NCBI RefSeq assembly: GCF_009720485.1
Contig: NZ_CP045245.1
Location: forward strand, 1,426,001 to 1,490,000
Origin: Cellulomonas sp. JZ18
GTDB taxonomy: Bacteria; Actinomycetota; Actinomycetes; Actinomycetales; Cellulomonadaceae
Direction of reading: 5' to 3'
Length of the DNA stretch: 64,000 bases
Part shown: positions 7,155 to 16,815 of the stretch, piece after piece
Numbering within the stretch: the stretch's first letter is position 1
How the letters are laid out: every line of letters begins with the position of its first letter
Program-made: the position numbers and the translations under genes
The notes under the pieces: model-generated
Seen by the model: the letters and a program-made list of their open reading frames with translations, nothing else
The model's database searches: none
What the model was told of the DNA's origin: nothing

Positions 7155-9293
7155 ATGGGGGCGGGGAGAGCGGCACGGCGCACCGGCGCGGAGGCCTGGG
7201 ACGCGGGCGGGAGCGGGCCCGGCGAGCGTGACCTCGTGCGCACGCTCGCCTGGGCGCTCGTGTACTCCGCGGCCGCGGCGCTGGGCCGCATGACCGTCGT
7301 CGGGGACGCGGGCGTGAGCCTGGTGTCGCCCGCAGCCGGCGTGTCGGTGCTGTGGCTGGTCGCGCGTGCGCGGCCGTGGCCGTGGGTGGACGTCGCGGCG
7401 CTCTGGCTGACCAGCCTCCTCGTCCTCGTGCTCACCGGCGAGGGGGCGGCCTCCGCGCTGCTGCTGGCGACCGCGGTGACGCTGCAGGCGGTGCTGTGCG
7501 TCGCCGTGCTCGAACGCTTCGCGCCGCACCTGTGGGCCGGGCGGGGACGCGTGCCCCTGGGACGCCTGTCGGACCTGTGGTGGCTCCTCCTCGGTGCCGG
7601 GGGAGCGGCAGTCCTCAGCGCGCCGCTCGCCCAGGTGGCCGTGCACGTGGGTGCCGGCGGCTCGACGTGGGACACCCCGCTGCTGTGGTTCGCGCGCAAC
7701 ACGGTGAGCGTCGTGACGATCGTGCCGCTCGGCTGGACGTTCGGCGCCTGGCTGGTCGGGCGCCGCGCGCGGGGCACGCTGCGGCAGCCCTCGGACCGGC
7801 GGACGGACGGCCGTGCCGCGGACCGCCTCGTCGCGCTCGTGCTCGCTCCTGTGGCGTACCTGCTGTGGTTCCTGCAGGGCACGCAGCCGGCGGTGGTGTT
7901 CCCGCTGATCGGCCTCACGGTGTGGGCGGGGTCGCGGCTGCCGGCCCGCTGGGTCGTCCTGCACACGACGCTGTGCGGAGGAGTGGTCGTCCAGCTGACC
8001 CTCATGGGCAGCGGCCCGTTCGCGCACCTGGACGACCCGGTCACGCAGATCGGCGTGGCGCAGCTGTACGTGGGTCTCCTGGCGGTCATCGGTCTGGCGC
8101 TCGCCCTCGCGGGCGAGGAGCGCCGCCAGCTCGTGCGGGAGCTGTCGACGGCGCGCGACCGGGCCCAGGAGCAGGCCGCGCTGCTGACCGCGGTCGTCGA
8201 CACGATGTCGGAGGGCGTGCGCGTCGTCGACGCCTCCGGTCGGGTGGTCGTGCGCAACCCGATCGCGGCGCGGCTGCTGGCGGGGACCTCGCACCTGGAC
8301 CCCGCCGACAGCACCAGCGACCTCGTGGGCCTGGCGCGGCCCGACGGGTCTCCGTTGCGCGAGGAGGAGCTGCCCTTCCGGCGTGCGCTGGCAGGGCACG
8401 AGGTACGCGACGTCGACCTGCTCGTGCGTGTGCCCGGCCAGTCGGAGCCCCGCTTCGTCAGCTTCTCGGCCACACCCATCCCGGCGGAGTCGGGCGGGGG
8501 TGTGGTCACCGTCCTGCGCGACGTGACGCTGCACCGCACGGAGCTGCGCCGCGCCGCGCAGGTCCAGGCGAGCCTGCTGCCCGCGCGCCGCCTGGAGGTC
8601 CCCGGGTTCGACCTCGCGGCGCGCTTCGTGCCCGCCGGCTCGGTCGGCGGCGACTTCTACGACTGGCAGCGGCTGCCCGGCGGGCTCGTCCTCACCATGG
8701 CCGACGTCATGGGCAAGGGGCCCGCGGCGGCGATCCTGGCGGCCACCACCCGCTCCGTCCTGCACGCGCACTCGGACCCCCAGGACGTGGCGGGCACGCT
8801 GACGGCCACCGAGCAGGCGATGGACGTCGACCTGGTGAACACCGGCGCGTTCGTGACGGTGTTCCACGCGTTCGTCGACGTCCGCGACGGGGAGGTCGCC
8901 TACACCGACGCGGGGCACGGCCTCTCGCTCGTCGTCCGGGCGGACGGCGGCGTCGAGCGGTTGGCGGCGACGGGGCTGCCGCTGGGTGTCGCCCCCGGGC
9001 CCGAGCGGGTCGAGGCGCGCACCCGCCTGCGCCCCGGCGACCTGCTGCTGACCTTCAGCGACGGCGTGCTCGACGCCCTGGGCGGGTCCGTCGCCGACCT
9101 CGACCAGGTGCCGCGGGCGGTACGGGGGGCGACCACGGCCGACGCCGCGGCGGAGGCCGTGCTCGCACTGGTCGGCGACACGGGGCACGCCGAGGACGAC
9201 CTCACCGTCCTCGCGCTGCGCCGCACCGCGCCGGTGGGCGCACCGGTCGTCCCCTCGCCGTCGTCCTGGGACGTGACCACGCGCTCGGCGTAG
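7155..9293 (+). CDS. MASE1-PAS-SpoIIE (PP2C) signalling phosphatase
   Basis: 712 residues. About 1-310: a MASE1-like sensor of about eight membrane helices. About 325-450: a PAS-type domain (LLTAVVDTMSEGVRVVDASG). About 465-705: a SpoIIE/RsbU PP2C phosphatase (VGGDFYDW, LTMADVMGKGPAAA, YTDAGHG, LLTFSDGVLDA carrying the metal Asp residues). Such proteins dephosphorylate anti-anti-sigma factors and so switch sigma-B-like responses. No partner kinase is encoded nearby. The ATG is six bases from TACCCT, so it is probably leaderless. The end is convergent with a dehydrogenase gene across a strong hairpin. Confidence 0.9.
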   Translation: MGAGRAARRTGAEAWDAGGSGPGERDLVRTLAWALVYSAAAALGRMTVVGDAGVSLVSPAAGVSVLWLVARARPWPWVDVAALWLTSLLVLVLTGEGAASALLLATAVTLQAVLCVAVLERFAPHLWAGRGRVPLGRLSDLWWLLLGAGGAAVLSAPLAQVAVHVGAGGSTWDTPLLWFARNTVSVVTIVPLGWTFGAWLVGRRARGTLRQPSDRRTDGRAADRLVALVLAPVAYLLWFLQGTQPAVVFPLIGLTVWAGSRLPARWVVLHTTLCGGVVVQLTLMGSGPFAHLDDPVTQIGVAQLYVGLLAVIGLALALAGEERRQLVRELSTARDRAQEQAALLTAVVDTMSEGVRVVDASGRVVVRNPIAARLLAGTSHLDPADSTSDLVGLARPDGSPLREEELPFRRALAGHEVRDVDLLVRVPGQSEPRFVSFSATPIPAESGGGVVTVLRDVTLHRTELRRAAQVQASLLPARRLEVPGFDLAARFVPAGSVGGDFYDWQRLPGGLVLTMADVMGKGPAAAILAATTRSVLHAHSDPQDVAGTLTATEQAMDVDLVNTGAFVTVFHAFVDVRDGEVAYTDAGHGLSLVVRADGGVERLAATGLPLGVAPGPERVEARTRLRPGDLLLTFSDGVLDALGGSVADLDQVPRAVRGATTADAAAEAVLALVGDTGHAEDDLTVLALRRTAPVGAPVVPSPSSWDVTTRSA

Positions 9294-9405
9294 CCGCGGG
9301 CTGCCCGCGTCGCAGGGGTCGCGGGCCGCGGGGGCGCCGAGTCCCGGGAACCGCGCCGCGAGCTGCGAGGCTGCGACGGCTCGACGGGTGACGACGACCC
9401 TGACC

Positions 9406-9448
9406 AGGCTCCGCCGGCGCGGTCGCGACGCCCGCGCCGGCGGAGCCT
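9406..9448. terminator. Bidirectional terminator hairpin
   Basis: A perfect 17-base stem (9406-9422 with 9432-9448) and a 9-base loop, placed between the convergent phosphatase and dehydrogenase genes. It has no T tract on either side, as is common in very GC-rich actinobacteria. Position and stem strength support a shared terminator. Confidence 0.75.
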
Positions 9449-9466
9449 TCGCCCACGCGGGACGCG

Positions 9467-10963
9467 TCAGGCGCCGACGGGCGCGGTCAGGAGCGCCTCG
9501 AGCGTCGCGCGCACGCCCTTCTCGTGCAGCGACGTGAGGGTGGCGACGTAGGGCGCGGTGAAGCGCTCGTCGTCGACGACGTCGCCGAACAGGGTGCGGT
9601 CGGCGAGGAACGCGGTCGGCTCCGTGCGGTTGCGCTGCGCGACGGCGGTGAGGCGCTCGGCGAGGCGGTCGACGACCCGGATGGGCGCGCCGTGCTCGTC
9701 GACGCCCTCGGCGTAGCGGGCCCAGCTCGCGACGACGGCCGCCGACAGCTCGACCTGCCGGCCCGCGGCGAGGTTCTCCCGGACGACGGGCATCAGCCAG
9801 GTGGGGATGCGGTCGGAGCTCTCCGCCGCCAGGCGCGCCACGGTGTCGGCGACGTGCTCGTTGGTGAACCGCTCGATCAGCCGGTCCTTGTACGCGTCGA
9901 GGTCGACGCCGGGCACGGGGGCGAGCGTCGGGGTGCCCTCCTCGTCCATGTACCGGCGCAGGAGCCGCGCGATCAGCGGGTCGCGCACGGCGTCGTGCAC
10001 GGCGCGGTAGCCGGCGAGCCACCCGACGTAGGCCAGGGCCTGGTGGCTGGCGTTGAGCAGCCGCAGCTTCATGAGCTCGTACGGCTCGACGTCGGCGACC
10101 ACCTGGACGCCGGCCTGCTCGAACGGCGGGCGCCCGGCGGTGAAGGTGTCCTCCAGCGCCCACTGCTCGAAGTCCTCCGTGACGACGGGCCACGCGTCGT
10201 CGACGCCGTGGCGCTCGGCGACGTCGGCGCGGTCGGCGTCCGTGGTGGCCGGGGTGATCCGGTCGACCATCGAGCTGGGGAACGCGACGTGCTCGGTCAT
10301 CCACGCGGCCAGGTCGGTGCCGTGGCGCTCGTCGAGCGCCCGCGCGAACGCGGTGAAGCTGCTGCGGGCGACGTGGCCGTTGCCCTGGATGTTGTCGCAG
10401 CTCATGACGGTGAACGCCGGGACGCCGCGCTCGCGGCGCAGGCGCAGGCCGGCGACGACGAGGCCGAAGACCGTGCGGGGCGCCTCGGGGTGGGCGAGGT
10501 CGTGCTGCACCCCCTCGTCGTCGAGGTCGAACTCGCCGGTGACCCGGTCGTAGTTGTAGCCGCCCTCGGTGATGGTGAGGGAGACGATGCGGATCGCGGG
10601 GTCGGCGAGGCGCTCGACGGCGGCCGCCGGGTCCGCGGGGGCGTGCACGTGGTCGACGATCGAGCCGATCACGCGCACGTCGCGCGACCCGTCGGGGTGC
10701 TTCACGACGAGCGTGTACAGGCCGTCGGAGGCCTGCAGCACCTCGTGCATGCGGGCGTCGCCCGGCAGGATCCCGAGACCGACGATGCCCCAGTCGAGCG
10801 CCGTGCCGGCGTTCATGAGGCGGTCGAGGTACATGGCCTGGTGAGCGCGGTGGAAGCCACCGACACCGATGTGGACGATCCCGGGGGTGACCCGGCTGCG
10901 GTCGTAGGCGGGGCGGGCGACGCCGGCGGGCAGGTCGGCGAGGTGGGCGTTGTCGAGCTTCAT
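9467..10963 (-). CDS. Long-chain polyol dehydrogenase (mannitol 2-dehydrogenase / D-arabinitol 4-dehydrogenase type)
   Basis: 498 residues, normal for the polyol-specific long-chain dehydrogenase family. The N-terminal NAD-binding domain includes IVHIGVGGFHRAHQAMYLD. The catalytic signature K-x4-N-x2-H is present in ELMKLRLLNASHQAL. The family oxidises mannitol to fructose or arabinitol to xylulose with NAD+. The ATG has CAGGAGA upstream. The permease gene ends 20 bases upstream and its family includes arabinitol and ribitol carriers, so the substrate could be either polyol. Confidence 0.9.
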   Translation of the reverse strand: MKLDNAHLADLPAGVARPAYDRSRVTPGIVHIGVGGFHRAHQAMYLDRLMNAGTALDWGIVGLGILPGDARMHEVLQASDGLYTLVVKHPDGSRDVRVIGSIVDHVHAPADPAAAVERLADPAIRIVSLTITEGGYNYDRVTGEFDLDDEGVQHDLAHPEAPRTVFGLVVAGLRLRRERGVPAFTVMSCDNIQGNGHVARSSFTAFARALDERHGTDLAAWMTEHVAFPSSMVDRITPATTDADRADVAERHGVDDAWPVVTEDFEQWALEDTFTAGRPPFEQAGVQVVADVEPYELMKLRLLNASHQALAYVGWLAGYRAVHDAVRDPLIARLLRRYMDEEGTPTLAPVPGVDLDAYKDRLIERFTNEHVADTVARLAAESSDRIPTWLMPVVRENLAAGRQVELSAAVVASWARYAEGVDEHGAPIRVVDRLAERLTAVAQRNRTEPTAFLADRTLFGDVVDDERFTAPYVATLTSLHEKGVRATLEALLTAPVGA

Positions 10964-10983
10964 GGTGGTCTCCTGGCAGGGGT

Positions 10984-12339
10984 TCAGTGGGCGCGGAGGG
11001 CGGGCGCCGTGCGGGCAGGCACGCCGTCGAAGCCGGGCTGGGTGCCGCGCAGCGTGGCGGACATGACCGCGGCGACGAGGTAGAGGGCGGAGAAGAGGAC
11101 GACGAGGCCGAGGGGACCGAGCGGCCCGTAGAGCAGCGCGACGAGCAGCGGGCCGGCGAACACGGCGGCACCGATGCCGAGGTTGTAGGAGCTCATGGCC
11201 GCGCCCGGCGTCTCGGGTGCGAGCGAGACGGCGATGGCCGACAGCGGCACGAAGCCGGCGAGGCCGATGCCGAAGACGGCGCCGCACACGAGCGTCAGGG
11301 GGTAGGCGGCACCCCAGCCGTGGTCGACCGCCCAGGCGGGCACCAGGTACAGCGAGAGCATCGCGACCGCGCACAGCACGGCGCCGAACCACACGACCGT
11401 GCGGCTCCAGCCCATCCGGTCGCCGAGCCAGCCGAAGAACAGGTTGAACGGGATGTTCACCGCGTAGATGACCGTGGTGAGGACGAGGAACCGGCCGACG
11501 GACCAGTCGAACCGGTCGACGAAGAGGGCGGGGAAGAAGATCGCCATGCCGTAGGTGGGCACGGAGTTGATCGTGCGCACGAGCATCACGCGCCGCGCCC
11601 GGCCGTCCCGGACGAGCAGGCGCAGCCCCTGCGTCAGCGTGTGGAGGACCTCCTCGGGGTTCTGCACCAGGGGGCCCCGGCCGGTCTTCTCGCGCACGCC
11701 GACGAGCGCGACGACGGCGCCGAGGACGACGAGGGCGAGCGAGACCCACAGCGTCTGGTAGTAGTCCAGGTGGAACAGGTCCAGGCTCGTCGTGGCGACC
11801 AGTGCCCCGAGCGTCGGCAGGCCCGCGGTGAACGCCACGTAGAACCAGCCGATCGCGCCGGCCATGCGTGCGGCGGGCGCGGTGGCGCCGATCCAGACGA
11901 GGAACCCGTAGGCGAAGAACGGGTAGCCGAGACCGCGGATCCCGTAGCTGAGGAAGATGAGCGTCTCGCTGCTCTGCGTCAGCGCGAGGCAGAGGAAGAC
12001 CAGCTCGAACGTCACCCAGATCGCGGCGCCGGCCATCATGACGCGCCGCGGTCCCCACAGGTCGGACAGGGCGGCCGAGAAGAACGCCGCCAGCGCGACC
12101 GCCACGCCGTAGACGGTGACGAGCGTGCCTGCCCGGGCGACGGAGAAGCCGTGCTCCCCGGTCAGGTAGGGCGCCAGGATGTTGGTCTCGACGCCGTCGC
12201 CGGTCATGAACAGGGCGAGCCCGACGAAGCCCCAGATCAGCGGGCGGGGCAGGCCGAGGCGGTCGAGGAGCGTGGTCCTGGGGGCCGGCTGCGTGGTGGT
12301 GGGGCCGCCCGACGCCGCCCTGGTCACATCGATGGTCAT
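10984..12339 (-). CDS. MFS polyol permease (RbtT/DalT/CsbX-like)
   Basis: 451 residues with 12 predicted helices. The first helix region, PRPLIWGFVGLALFMTGDG, and the following YGVAVALAAFFSAALSDLWG closely resemble the ribitol/arabinitol transporter group of the major facilitator superfamily, which imports polyols with protons. ATG 12339 is preferred over the upstream GTG (12369) because AAGGA is spaced correctly for it. It forms an operon with the dehydrogenase. The promoter region carries a repeat array facing a divergent DeoR regulator. Confidence 0.88.
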   Translation of the reverse strand: MTIDVTRAASGGPTTTQPAPRTTLLDRLGLPRPLIWGFVGLALFMTGDGVETNILAPYLTGEHGFSVARAGTLVTVYGVAVALAAFFSAALSDLWGPRRVMMAGAAIWVTFELVFLCLALTQSSETLIFLSYGIRGLGYPFFAYGFLVWIGATAPAARMAGAIGWFYVAFTAGLPTLGALVATTSLDLFHLDYYQTLWVSLALVVLGAVVALVGVREKTGRGPLVQNPEEVLHTLTQGLRLLVRDGRARRVMLVRTINSVPTYGMAIFFPALFVDRFDWSVGRFLVLTTVIYAVNIPFNLFFGWLGDRMGWSRTVVWFGAVLCAVAMLSLYLVPAWAVDHGWGAAYPLTLVCGAVFGIGLAGFVPLSAIAVSLAPETPGAAMSSYNLGIGAAVFAGPLLVALLYGPLGPLGLVVLFSALYLVAAVMSATLRGTQPGFDGVPARTAPALRAH

Positions 12340-12381
12340 GTCAGCGTCCTTGCCGTGGGGTGGCCGCACGAGCGCGGCCTG

Positions 12382-12516
12382 GATGTAACTCTAGATATAA
12401 CATGCGTAACACGGGATGTAGCAAGACGGTGGGTCACACAACCCGTTGACCAGGACTAATGCGACGGAGCGGTGAGCGCGGCCCATGCGATGTGACATCC
12501 GGCTTCCCGATGTAAC
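12382..12516. promoter_or_regulatory. DeoR operator array in the divergent promoter region
   Basis: Copies of GATGTAAC or close variants occur at 12382-12389, 12394-12401 (GATATAAC), 12403-12410 (TGCGTAAC), 12415-12422 (GATGTAGC), 12489-12496 (GATGTGAC) and 12509-12516. The first four overlap a minus-strand promoter for the permease: TTGCTA (12424-12419), 18 bases, TTATAT (12400-12395). The last lies just before the regulator's own -10 TACGGT (12527-12532). Arrays of short direct repeats are typical targets of DeoR-family repressors, so control of both genes is inferred. Confidence 0.65.
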
Positions 12517-12538
12517 GCGCGTGCAGTACGGTCGGGCC

Positions 12539-13378
12539 ATGAGCACGCCGACCCAGGAGGACGCCGGAGCCGGACCCCCGACGACGGCGGCCGGGTCAGC
12601 CGGCGCCGCGTCGGCGGCGCAGCGGCGGCAGGACATCCTGGACCTCGTCGCCCGCCGCTCCACGGTGCGCGTCGACGAGCTCGTGGACCGCCTCGGCGTC
12701 AGCCGGATGACCGTGCACCGCGACCTGCAGCACCTCGCGGAGAAGAACCTCGTCGTGCGCGTGCACGGCGGCATCCGCCGCGTCCACCCGCGCGTCACCG
12801 AGTCCGACCTCACGGTGCGCAGCGGCCTGCGCCGCGAGATCAAGGCGGCGCTCGCCGAGCGCGCCGCCGACCTGGTCCAGGACGGCGACGTGCTCGCGCT
12901 CGACGACTCCTCGACGGTCGCGTTCGTGCTGGACCACCTCGCGGTGCGGCACGACCTGACCGTCATCACGCACTCGCTCGCGCTCATGCGCGACGTCGCG
13001 GCGCTGACCCCGCGGATGGCGCTCATCGGTCTCGGCGGCGACTACTACCCGGAGACGGAGTCGTTCCTCGGCCCCGGTGTGGCGAACCAGGCGCGCGAGC
13101 TGCGTGCGGACACCGTGCTCGTGTCCACGACGGCGCTGCGCGCCGGCGTCCTGTACCACCCCGACTACGAGGCGGCGCTGACCAAGCGGACGCTGCTCGA
13201 GGTCGCCGAGCGTCGCGTGCTGCTCGTGGACGCCACCAAGCTCTCCGGCCCCGGCCTGTACCGGGTGGCCGCGCTCGACGAGTTCCACGACGTCGTCATC
13301 GACGCGTCGGCCGGGCGGGAGCGGATCGACGAGCTGCGCGAGCACACGGACGCGCGCTTCCACCTCGTCGGCGCGTAG
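12539..13378 (+). CDS. DeoR/GlpR-family transcriptional regulator
   Basis: 279 residues. An N-terminal DeoR helix-turn-helix lies at about 29-80 (RRQDILDLVARRSTVRVDEL, VSRMTVHRDLQHL). A C-terminal sugar-phosphate isomerase-like sensor domain follows (DLVQDGDVLALDDSSTVAFV, YHPDYEAALTKR). Family members usually repress sugar or polyol operons and are released by a phosphorylated sugar. It is divergent from the polyol permease and flanked by the GATGTAAC repeats. TACGGT six bases before the ATG indicates a leaderless message. Confidence 0.92.
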   Translation: MSTPTQEDAGAGPPTTAAGSAGAASAAQRRQDILDLVARRSTVRVDELVDRLGVSRMTVHRDLQHLAEKNLVVRVHGGIRRVHPRVTESDLTVRSGLRREIKAALAERAADLVQDGDVLALDDSSTVAFVLDHLAVRHDLTVITHSLALMRDVAALTPRMALIGLGGDYYPETESFLGPGVANQARELRADTVLVSTTALRAGVLYHPDYEAALTKRTLLEVAERRVLLVDATKLSGPGLYRVAALDEFHDVVIDASAGRERIDELREHTDARFHLVGA

Positions 13379-13474
13379 CACGCCGCCCGGCCGCGCCGGG
13401 TGAGCCGGCACGCGGCGCCGGCGAGCCGGTGCCCGCAGGCCGGCAGCGGTCACGGCGTCGGTGACCCGGTCGCG

Positions 13475-15979
13475 TCAGGCGTTGCGTCCCGTCTCGTGCG
13501 GGACGGACGCGGTGACGACCGTGCCGTCCGGTCGCCGCGTCCCCAGCCGCGCCTTCGGGTCCGGCACGCCCTCGATGCGCGGACCCTGGTCCGCGAGCGG
13601 CACGACGACCGGCTCGTCACCGACGTCGACGGCGGCGCCGCGCACCTGGACGGTCAGCGGCGGGCCGTCCTCGACCGCGAGCTCGAGCGCGTCGCGGCGC
13701 AGGCGCACCCGCAGCCGGCTGCCGCGCACCGCGAGGCGGAAGCCCAGCGCCTCCCAGGACGCGGGCAGGCGCGGGTCGAACGTCAGGACCCCGTCGTGGT
13801 GGCGCATCCCGCCGAACCCGCACACCAGCGCGCTCCACACCCCGCCGGCGGACGCGACGTGCACGCCGTCGGACGCGTTGCCGTGCAGGTCGGCGAGGTC
13901 GACGTAGAGGGAGCGGTGGAAGTAGTGCAGGGCGAGGTCCTGGTAACCGACCTCGGCCGCGACGATCGACTGCACCACCGCGGACAGGGTCGAGTCACCG
14001 GTGGTGATCGTGTCGTAGTACTCGAAGTCCGCCCGCTTCTGCTCGGGCGTGAAGTCCGCGCCCTGCAGGAACAGCGCGAGGACGACGTCCGCCTGCTTGA
14101 GCACCTGGAAGCGGTAGATCACGAGCGGGTGGTAGTGCAGGAACAGCGGGCGCTTCTCCGGCGGGGTGCCGGCCAGGTCCCAGACCTCCCGCTCGTGGAA
14201 CTGCGAGTCCTGCGGGTGGATGCCCAGGTGCGGGTCGTACGGGACCGCGAGCGCGTCGGCCACGCGCGCCCACTCCGCCGCCTCCTGCAGGTCCAGGGCC
14301 AGGCGTGCGCACAGCCGGGCGAACCACTCGGGGCGGCGTGCGGCGACGTCCCGCACGGCGCGCGCGGCCCGTCGCAGGTTCGAGCGGGCCATCACGTTGG
14401 TGAACAGGTTGTCGTTGACGACGGTCGTGTACTCGTCGGGCCCGGTGACGCCGTGGATGTGGAACGAGTCGCCCCCGCCGTTCCCACGCCAGAAGCCCAG
14501 GTCCGTCCACATCCGTGCGGTCTCGACGAGGATCTCCAGGCCCTCGCGGTCCATGAACTCCTCGTCGCCGGTGACCTCCACGTAGGTGCCGACGGCGTGC
14601 GCGACGTCGGCGTCGATGTGGTACTGCGCCGTCCCCGCGGCGTAGTAGGCGGAGGCCTCCTCGCCGTTGATGGTCCGCCAGGGGAACAGCGCGCCGTCCT
14701 GCGTCAGCTCGCGTGCCCGGCGCCGCGCCGCGGGCAGCATCGTGTAGCGGAACCGCAGGGCGCTCCGCGCGACCTGCGGCGTCGTGTACGTGAAGAACGG
14801 CAGGACGTAGATCTCGGTGTCCCAGAAGTAGTGCCCCTCGTACCCGGAGCCGGTGACCCCCTTGGCGGGGATGCCGTCGCCGTCGGCGCGGGCGGCCGCC
14901 TGCGCGAGCTGGAACAGGTTCCAGCGGACCGCCTGCTGGACCTCCGGGTCGCCCTCGACCTGCACGTCGGAGCGGTGCCAGTACGCGTCGAACCACGTGC
15001 GCTGCTGCGCGAGCTGCGCCTCGGCGCCCTCGCCGCGCACCCGGTCGAGGGTCCGCCGGCAGCGGTCCGCGAGCTCGCGCGCGGGCACGGTCCGGGCCGT
15101 GTGGTAGCTGACCGTCTTCGTGATGGTGAGGGTCCGGTGCGGCTGCGCGCGCACGCGGACCACGTGCTTGGCGTCGTCGGGTCCCACCTCGGTGGCCGCG
15201 TCGTGCTCGTCGGGCGTGCGCACGTCGTGGTCGGCCGCGACGGCCAGCGTCATGCGGGACCGGGCGCACCGGTAGCCGAGGACGATCCGCCCCGCCTCGT
15301 CCGACGTCAGCTGCGGCTCGAGCACCCGGTCGCCCAGCGTCGGCGCGCGGCGCGGGTCGTCGCGCGCCGGCTCCTCGTCGTCCGGCTGGTCCGCGTACTC
15401 GTCGGCGCCGTCCTGGCGGTTGACGACGTGCGAGGAGACGACCACCGGCGCCGGGCAGTCGAGGAGCGTCACCTCGAGCGTCATGACGGCGAGGTGCCGC
15501 GACGTCATCGACACCATCCGCCGGGAGCGGACCCGCACGCGGTTGCCCGACGGCGTACGCCACACGAGCTCGGTCGTCAGCAGGCCGGCCGCGAGGTCGA
15601 GCGCGCGCTCGTACTCCACGAGGTCGGCGACGCCGAGCACGAGCGGCTCGTCGTCGACGTACAGACGCATCACGGTCGCGTCGGGGACGTTGACGATCGT
15701 CTGCCCGACCTCGGCGAAGCCGAACGCCTCCTCGGGGTGGCGGATCGGCCACGTCTCGTGGAACCCGTTCACGTACGTGCCGTGCGCGTGGCTCGGGCGG
15801 CCCTCGGTCGTGCTGCCGCGGATGCCGAGGTACCCGTTGCCGACGGCGAACAGGGTCTCGGTCGTGCCGAGGTCGTGGGTCGCGAACGACGTCTCGACGA
15901 GGCGCCACGGCTCCACGGGGAAGCGCACGCGGTCGAGGGGCGAGGGCGGCCCGGCCTCGTCGTCCGCGAACGGGGTCAC
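13475..15979 (-). CDS. GH65 family disaccharide phosphorylase (trehalose/kojibiose/maltose type)
   Basis: 834 residues, the usual GH65 size. It has the N-terminal beta-sandwich (WRLVETSFATHDLGTTETLFAVGNG), an alpha/alpha barrel with GYEGHYFWDTEIYVLPFF, and the catalytic Glu at about residue 516 in TGPDEYTTVVNDN. The C-terminal jelly roll follows. GH65 phosphorylases release beta-glucose-1-phosphate from alpha-glucosides. The beta-phosphoglucomutase gene directly upstream overlaps its start (GTGA), which fits channelling to glucose-6-phosphate. Trehalose, kojibiose and maltose cannot be told apart from sequence alone here. Confidence 0.9.
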   Translation of the reverse strand: MTPFADDEAGPPSPLDRVRFPVEPWRLVETSFATHDLGTTETLFAVGNGYLGIRGSTTEGRPSHAHGTYVNGFHETWPIRHPEEAFGFAEVGQTIVNVPDATVMRLYVDDEPLVLGVADLVEYERALDLAAGLLTTELVWRTPSGNRVRVRSRRMVSMTSRHLAVMTLEVTLLDCPAPVVVSSHVVNRQDGADEYADQPDDEEPARDDPRRAPTLGDRVLEPQLTSDEAGRIVLGYRCARSRMTLAVAADHDVRTPDEHDAATEVGPDDAKHVVRVRAQPHRTLTITKTVSYHTARTVPARELADRCRRTLDRVRGEGAEAQLAQQRTWFDAYWHRSDVQVEGDPEVQQAVRWNLFQLAQAAARADGDGIPAKGVTGSGYEGHYFWDTEIYVLPFFTYTTPQVARSALRFRYTMLPAARRRARELTQDGALFPWRTINGEEASAYYAAGTAQYHIDADVAHAVGTYVEVTGDEEFMDREGLEILVETARMWTDLGFWRGNGGGDSFHIHGVTGPDEYTTVVNDNLFTNVMARSNLRRAARAVRDVAARRPEWFARLCARLALDLQEAAEWARVADALAVPYDPHLGIHPQDSQFHEREVWDLAGTPPEKRPLFLHYHPLVIYRFQVLKQADVVLALFLQGADFTPEQKRADFEYYDTITTGDSTLSAVVQSIVAAEVGYQDLALHYFHRSLYVDLADLHGNASDGVHVASAGGVWSALVCGFGGMRHHDGVLTFDPRLPASWEALGFRLAVRGSRLRVRLRRDALELAVEDGPPLTVQVRGAAVDVGDEPVVVPLADQGPRIEGVPDPKARLGTRRPDGTVVTASVPHETGRNA

Positions 15980-16689
15980 GGCCCGACCAGGTCCGTCAGC
16001 CGCGTGACGACGACGTCCGCGCCCGCGGCGCGCAGGGCGTCGGCGCCGGCCCCGCGGTCCACCCCGACGACGAGCCCGAAGCCGCCGGCCGCACCGGCGG
16101 CGACCCCCGAGACGGCGTCCTCCAGCACGACGCACCGGTCCGCCGGGACGCCCAGCGCGCGCGCCGCGTACGCGAACGTCTCGGGCGCGGGCTTGCCGGC
16201 CAGACGCTCGCGCGCGGCGACCACCCCGTCGACGACGAGCCGGAACCGGTCCGTCAGGCGGGCGGCGTCGAGCACGGCGCGCGCGTTGCGGGAGCTGGAG
16301 ACGACGGCGCAGGGGAGGTCCGCCGCGGCGAGCCGGTCGAGCAGGGCGACGGCGTCCGGGTAGGCCTCGACGCCGGCGGCGAGCAGCCGCAGGACGTGCG
16401 CGTTCTTGGCGTTGCCGACCGCGTGCACGGTGCCGTCGCCGGGCGGGTCCTGCGGCGATCCCTCGGGCAGCACCACGTCCCGGGACGCCAGGACCGCCCG
16501 CACGGCGTCGTACCGCGGCCGGCCGTCGACGAACCGGAAGTAGTCGTCGTCGCCGTACGGCGGCTCGATCCCACGTGCTCGGAACAGGGCGGTGAAGGTC
16601 GCGTCCCACGCGCGCATGTGCACCAGCGCGGTGGGCGTCAGGACCCCGTCCAGGTCGAACAGCGCGGCGTCGTACCGGTCCCAGTCCAT
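15976..16689 (-). CDS. pgmB: Beta-phosphoglucomutase-like HAD hydrolase
   Basis: 237 residues. The HAD nucleophile motif is FDLDGVLTP (Asp12 and Asp14); other motifs are VVSSSRNARAVLD, the Lys in AGKPAPETF and VVLEDAVSGVAAG. The subfamily converts beta-glucose-1-phosphate to glucose-6-phosphate. ATG 16689 is preferred to upstream in-frame starts because GGGAGG stands six bases before it. Its TGA overlaps the GTG of the GH65 phosphorylase, which produces its expected substrate. Confidence 0.88.
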   Translation of the reverse strand: MDWDRYDAALFDLDGVLTPTALVHMRAWDATFTALFRARGIEPPYGDDDYFRFVDGRPRYDAVRAVLASRDVVLPEGSPQDPPGDGTVHAVGNAKNAHVLRLLAAGVEAYPDAVALLDRLAAADLPCAVVSSSRNARAVLDAARLTDRFRLVVDGVVAARERLAGKPAPETFAYAARALGVPADRCVVLEDAVSGVAAGAAGGFGLVVGVDRGAGADALRAAGADVVVTRLTDLVGP

Positions 16690-16815
16690 GCGCCTCCCGT
16701 CGGCGGTCGCGCCCACGGTAGCCGCGGCCGGCGCGGCGGGCCGGTCGAGCGGGACGGCAGGGCCGCACGGGCGGTGCTAGGAAGGTGGGACACCCCCCTC
16801 GGCGAAGGAGAACCC

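Noticed and set aside
7128-11171. 1347-codon minus-strand open frame
   Set aside because: Antisense to the MASE1 phosphatase and out of frame with the dehydrogenase; no domain recognised.
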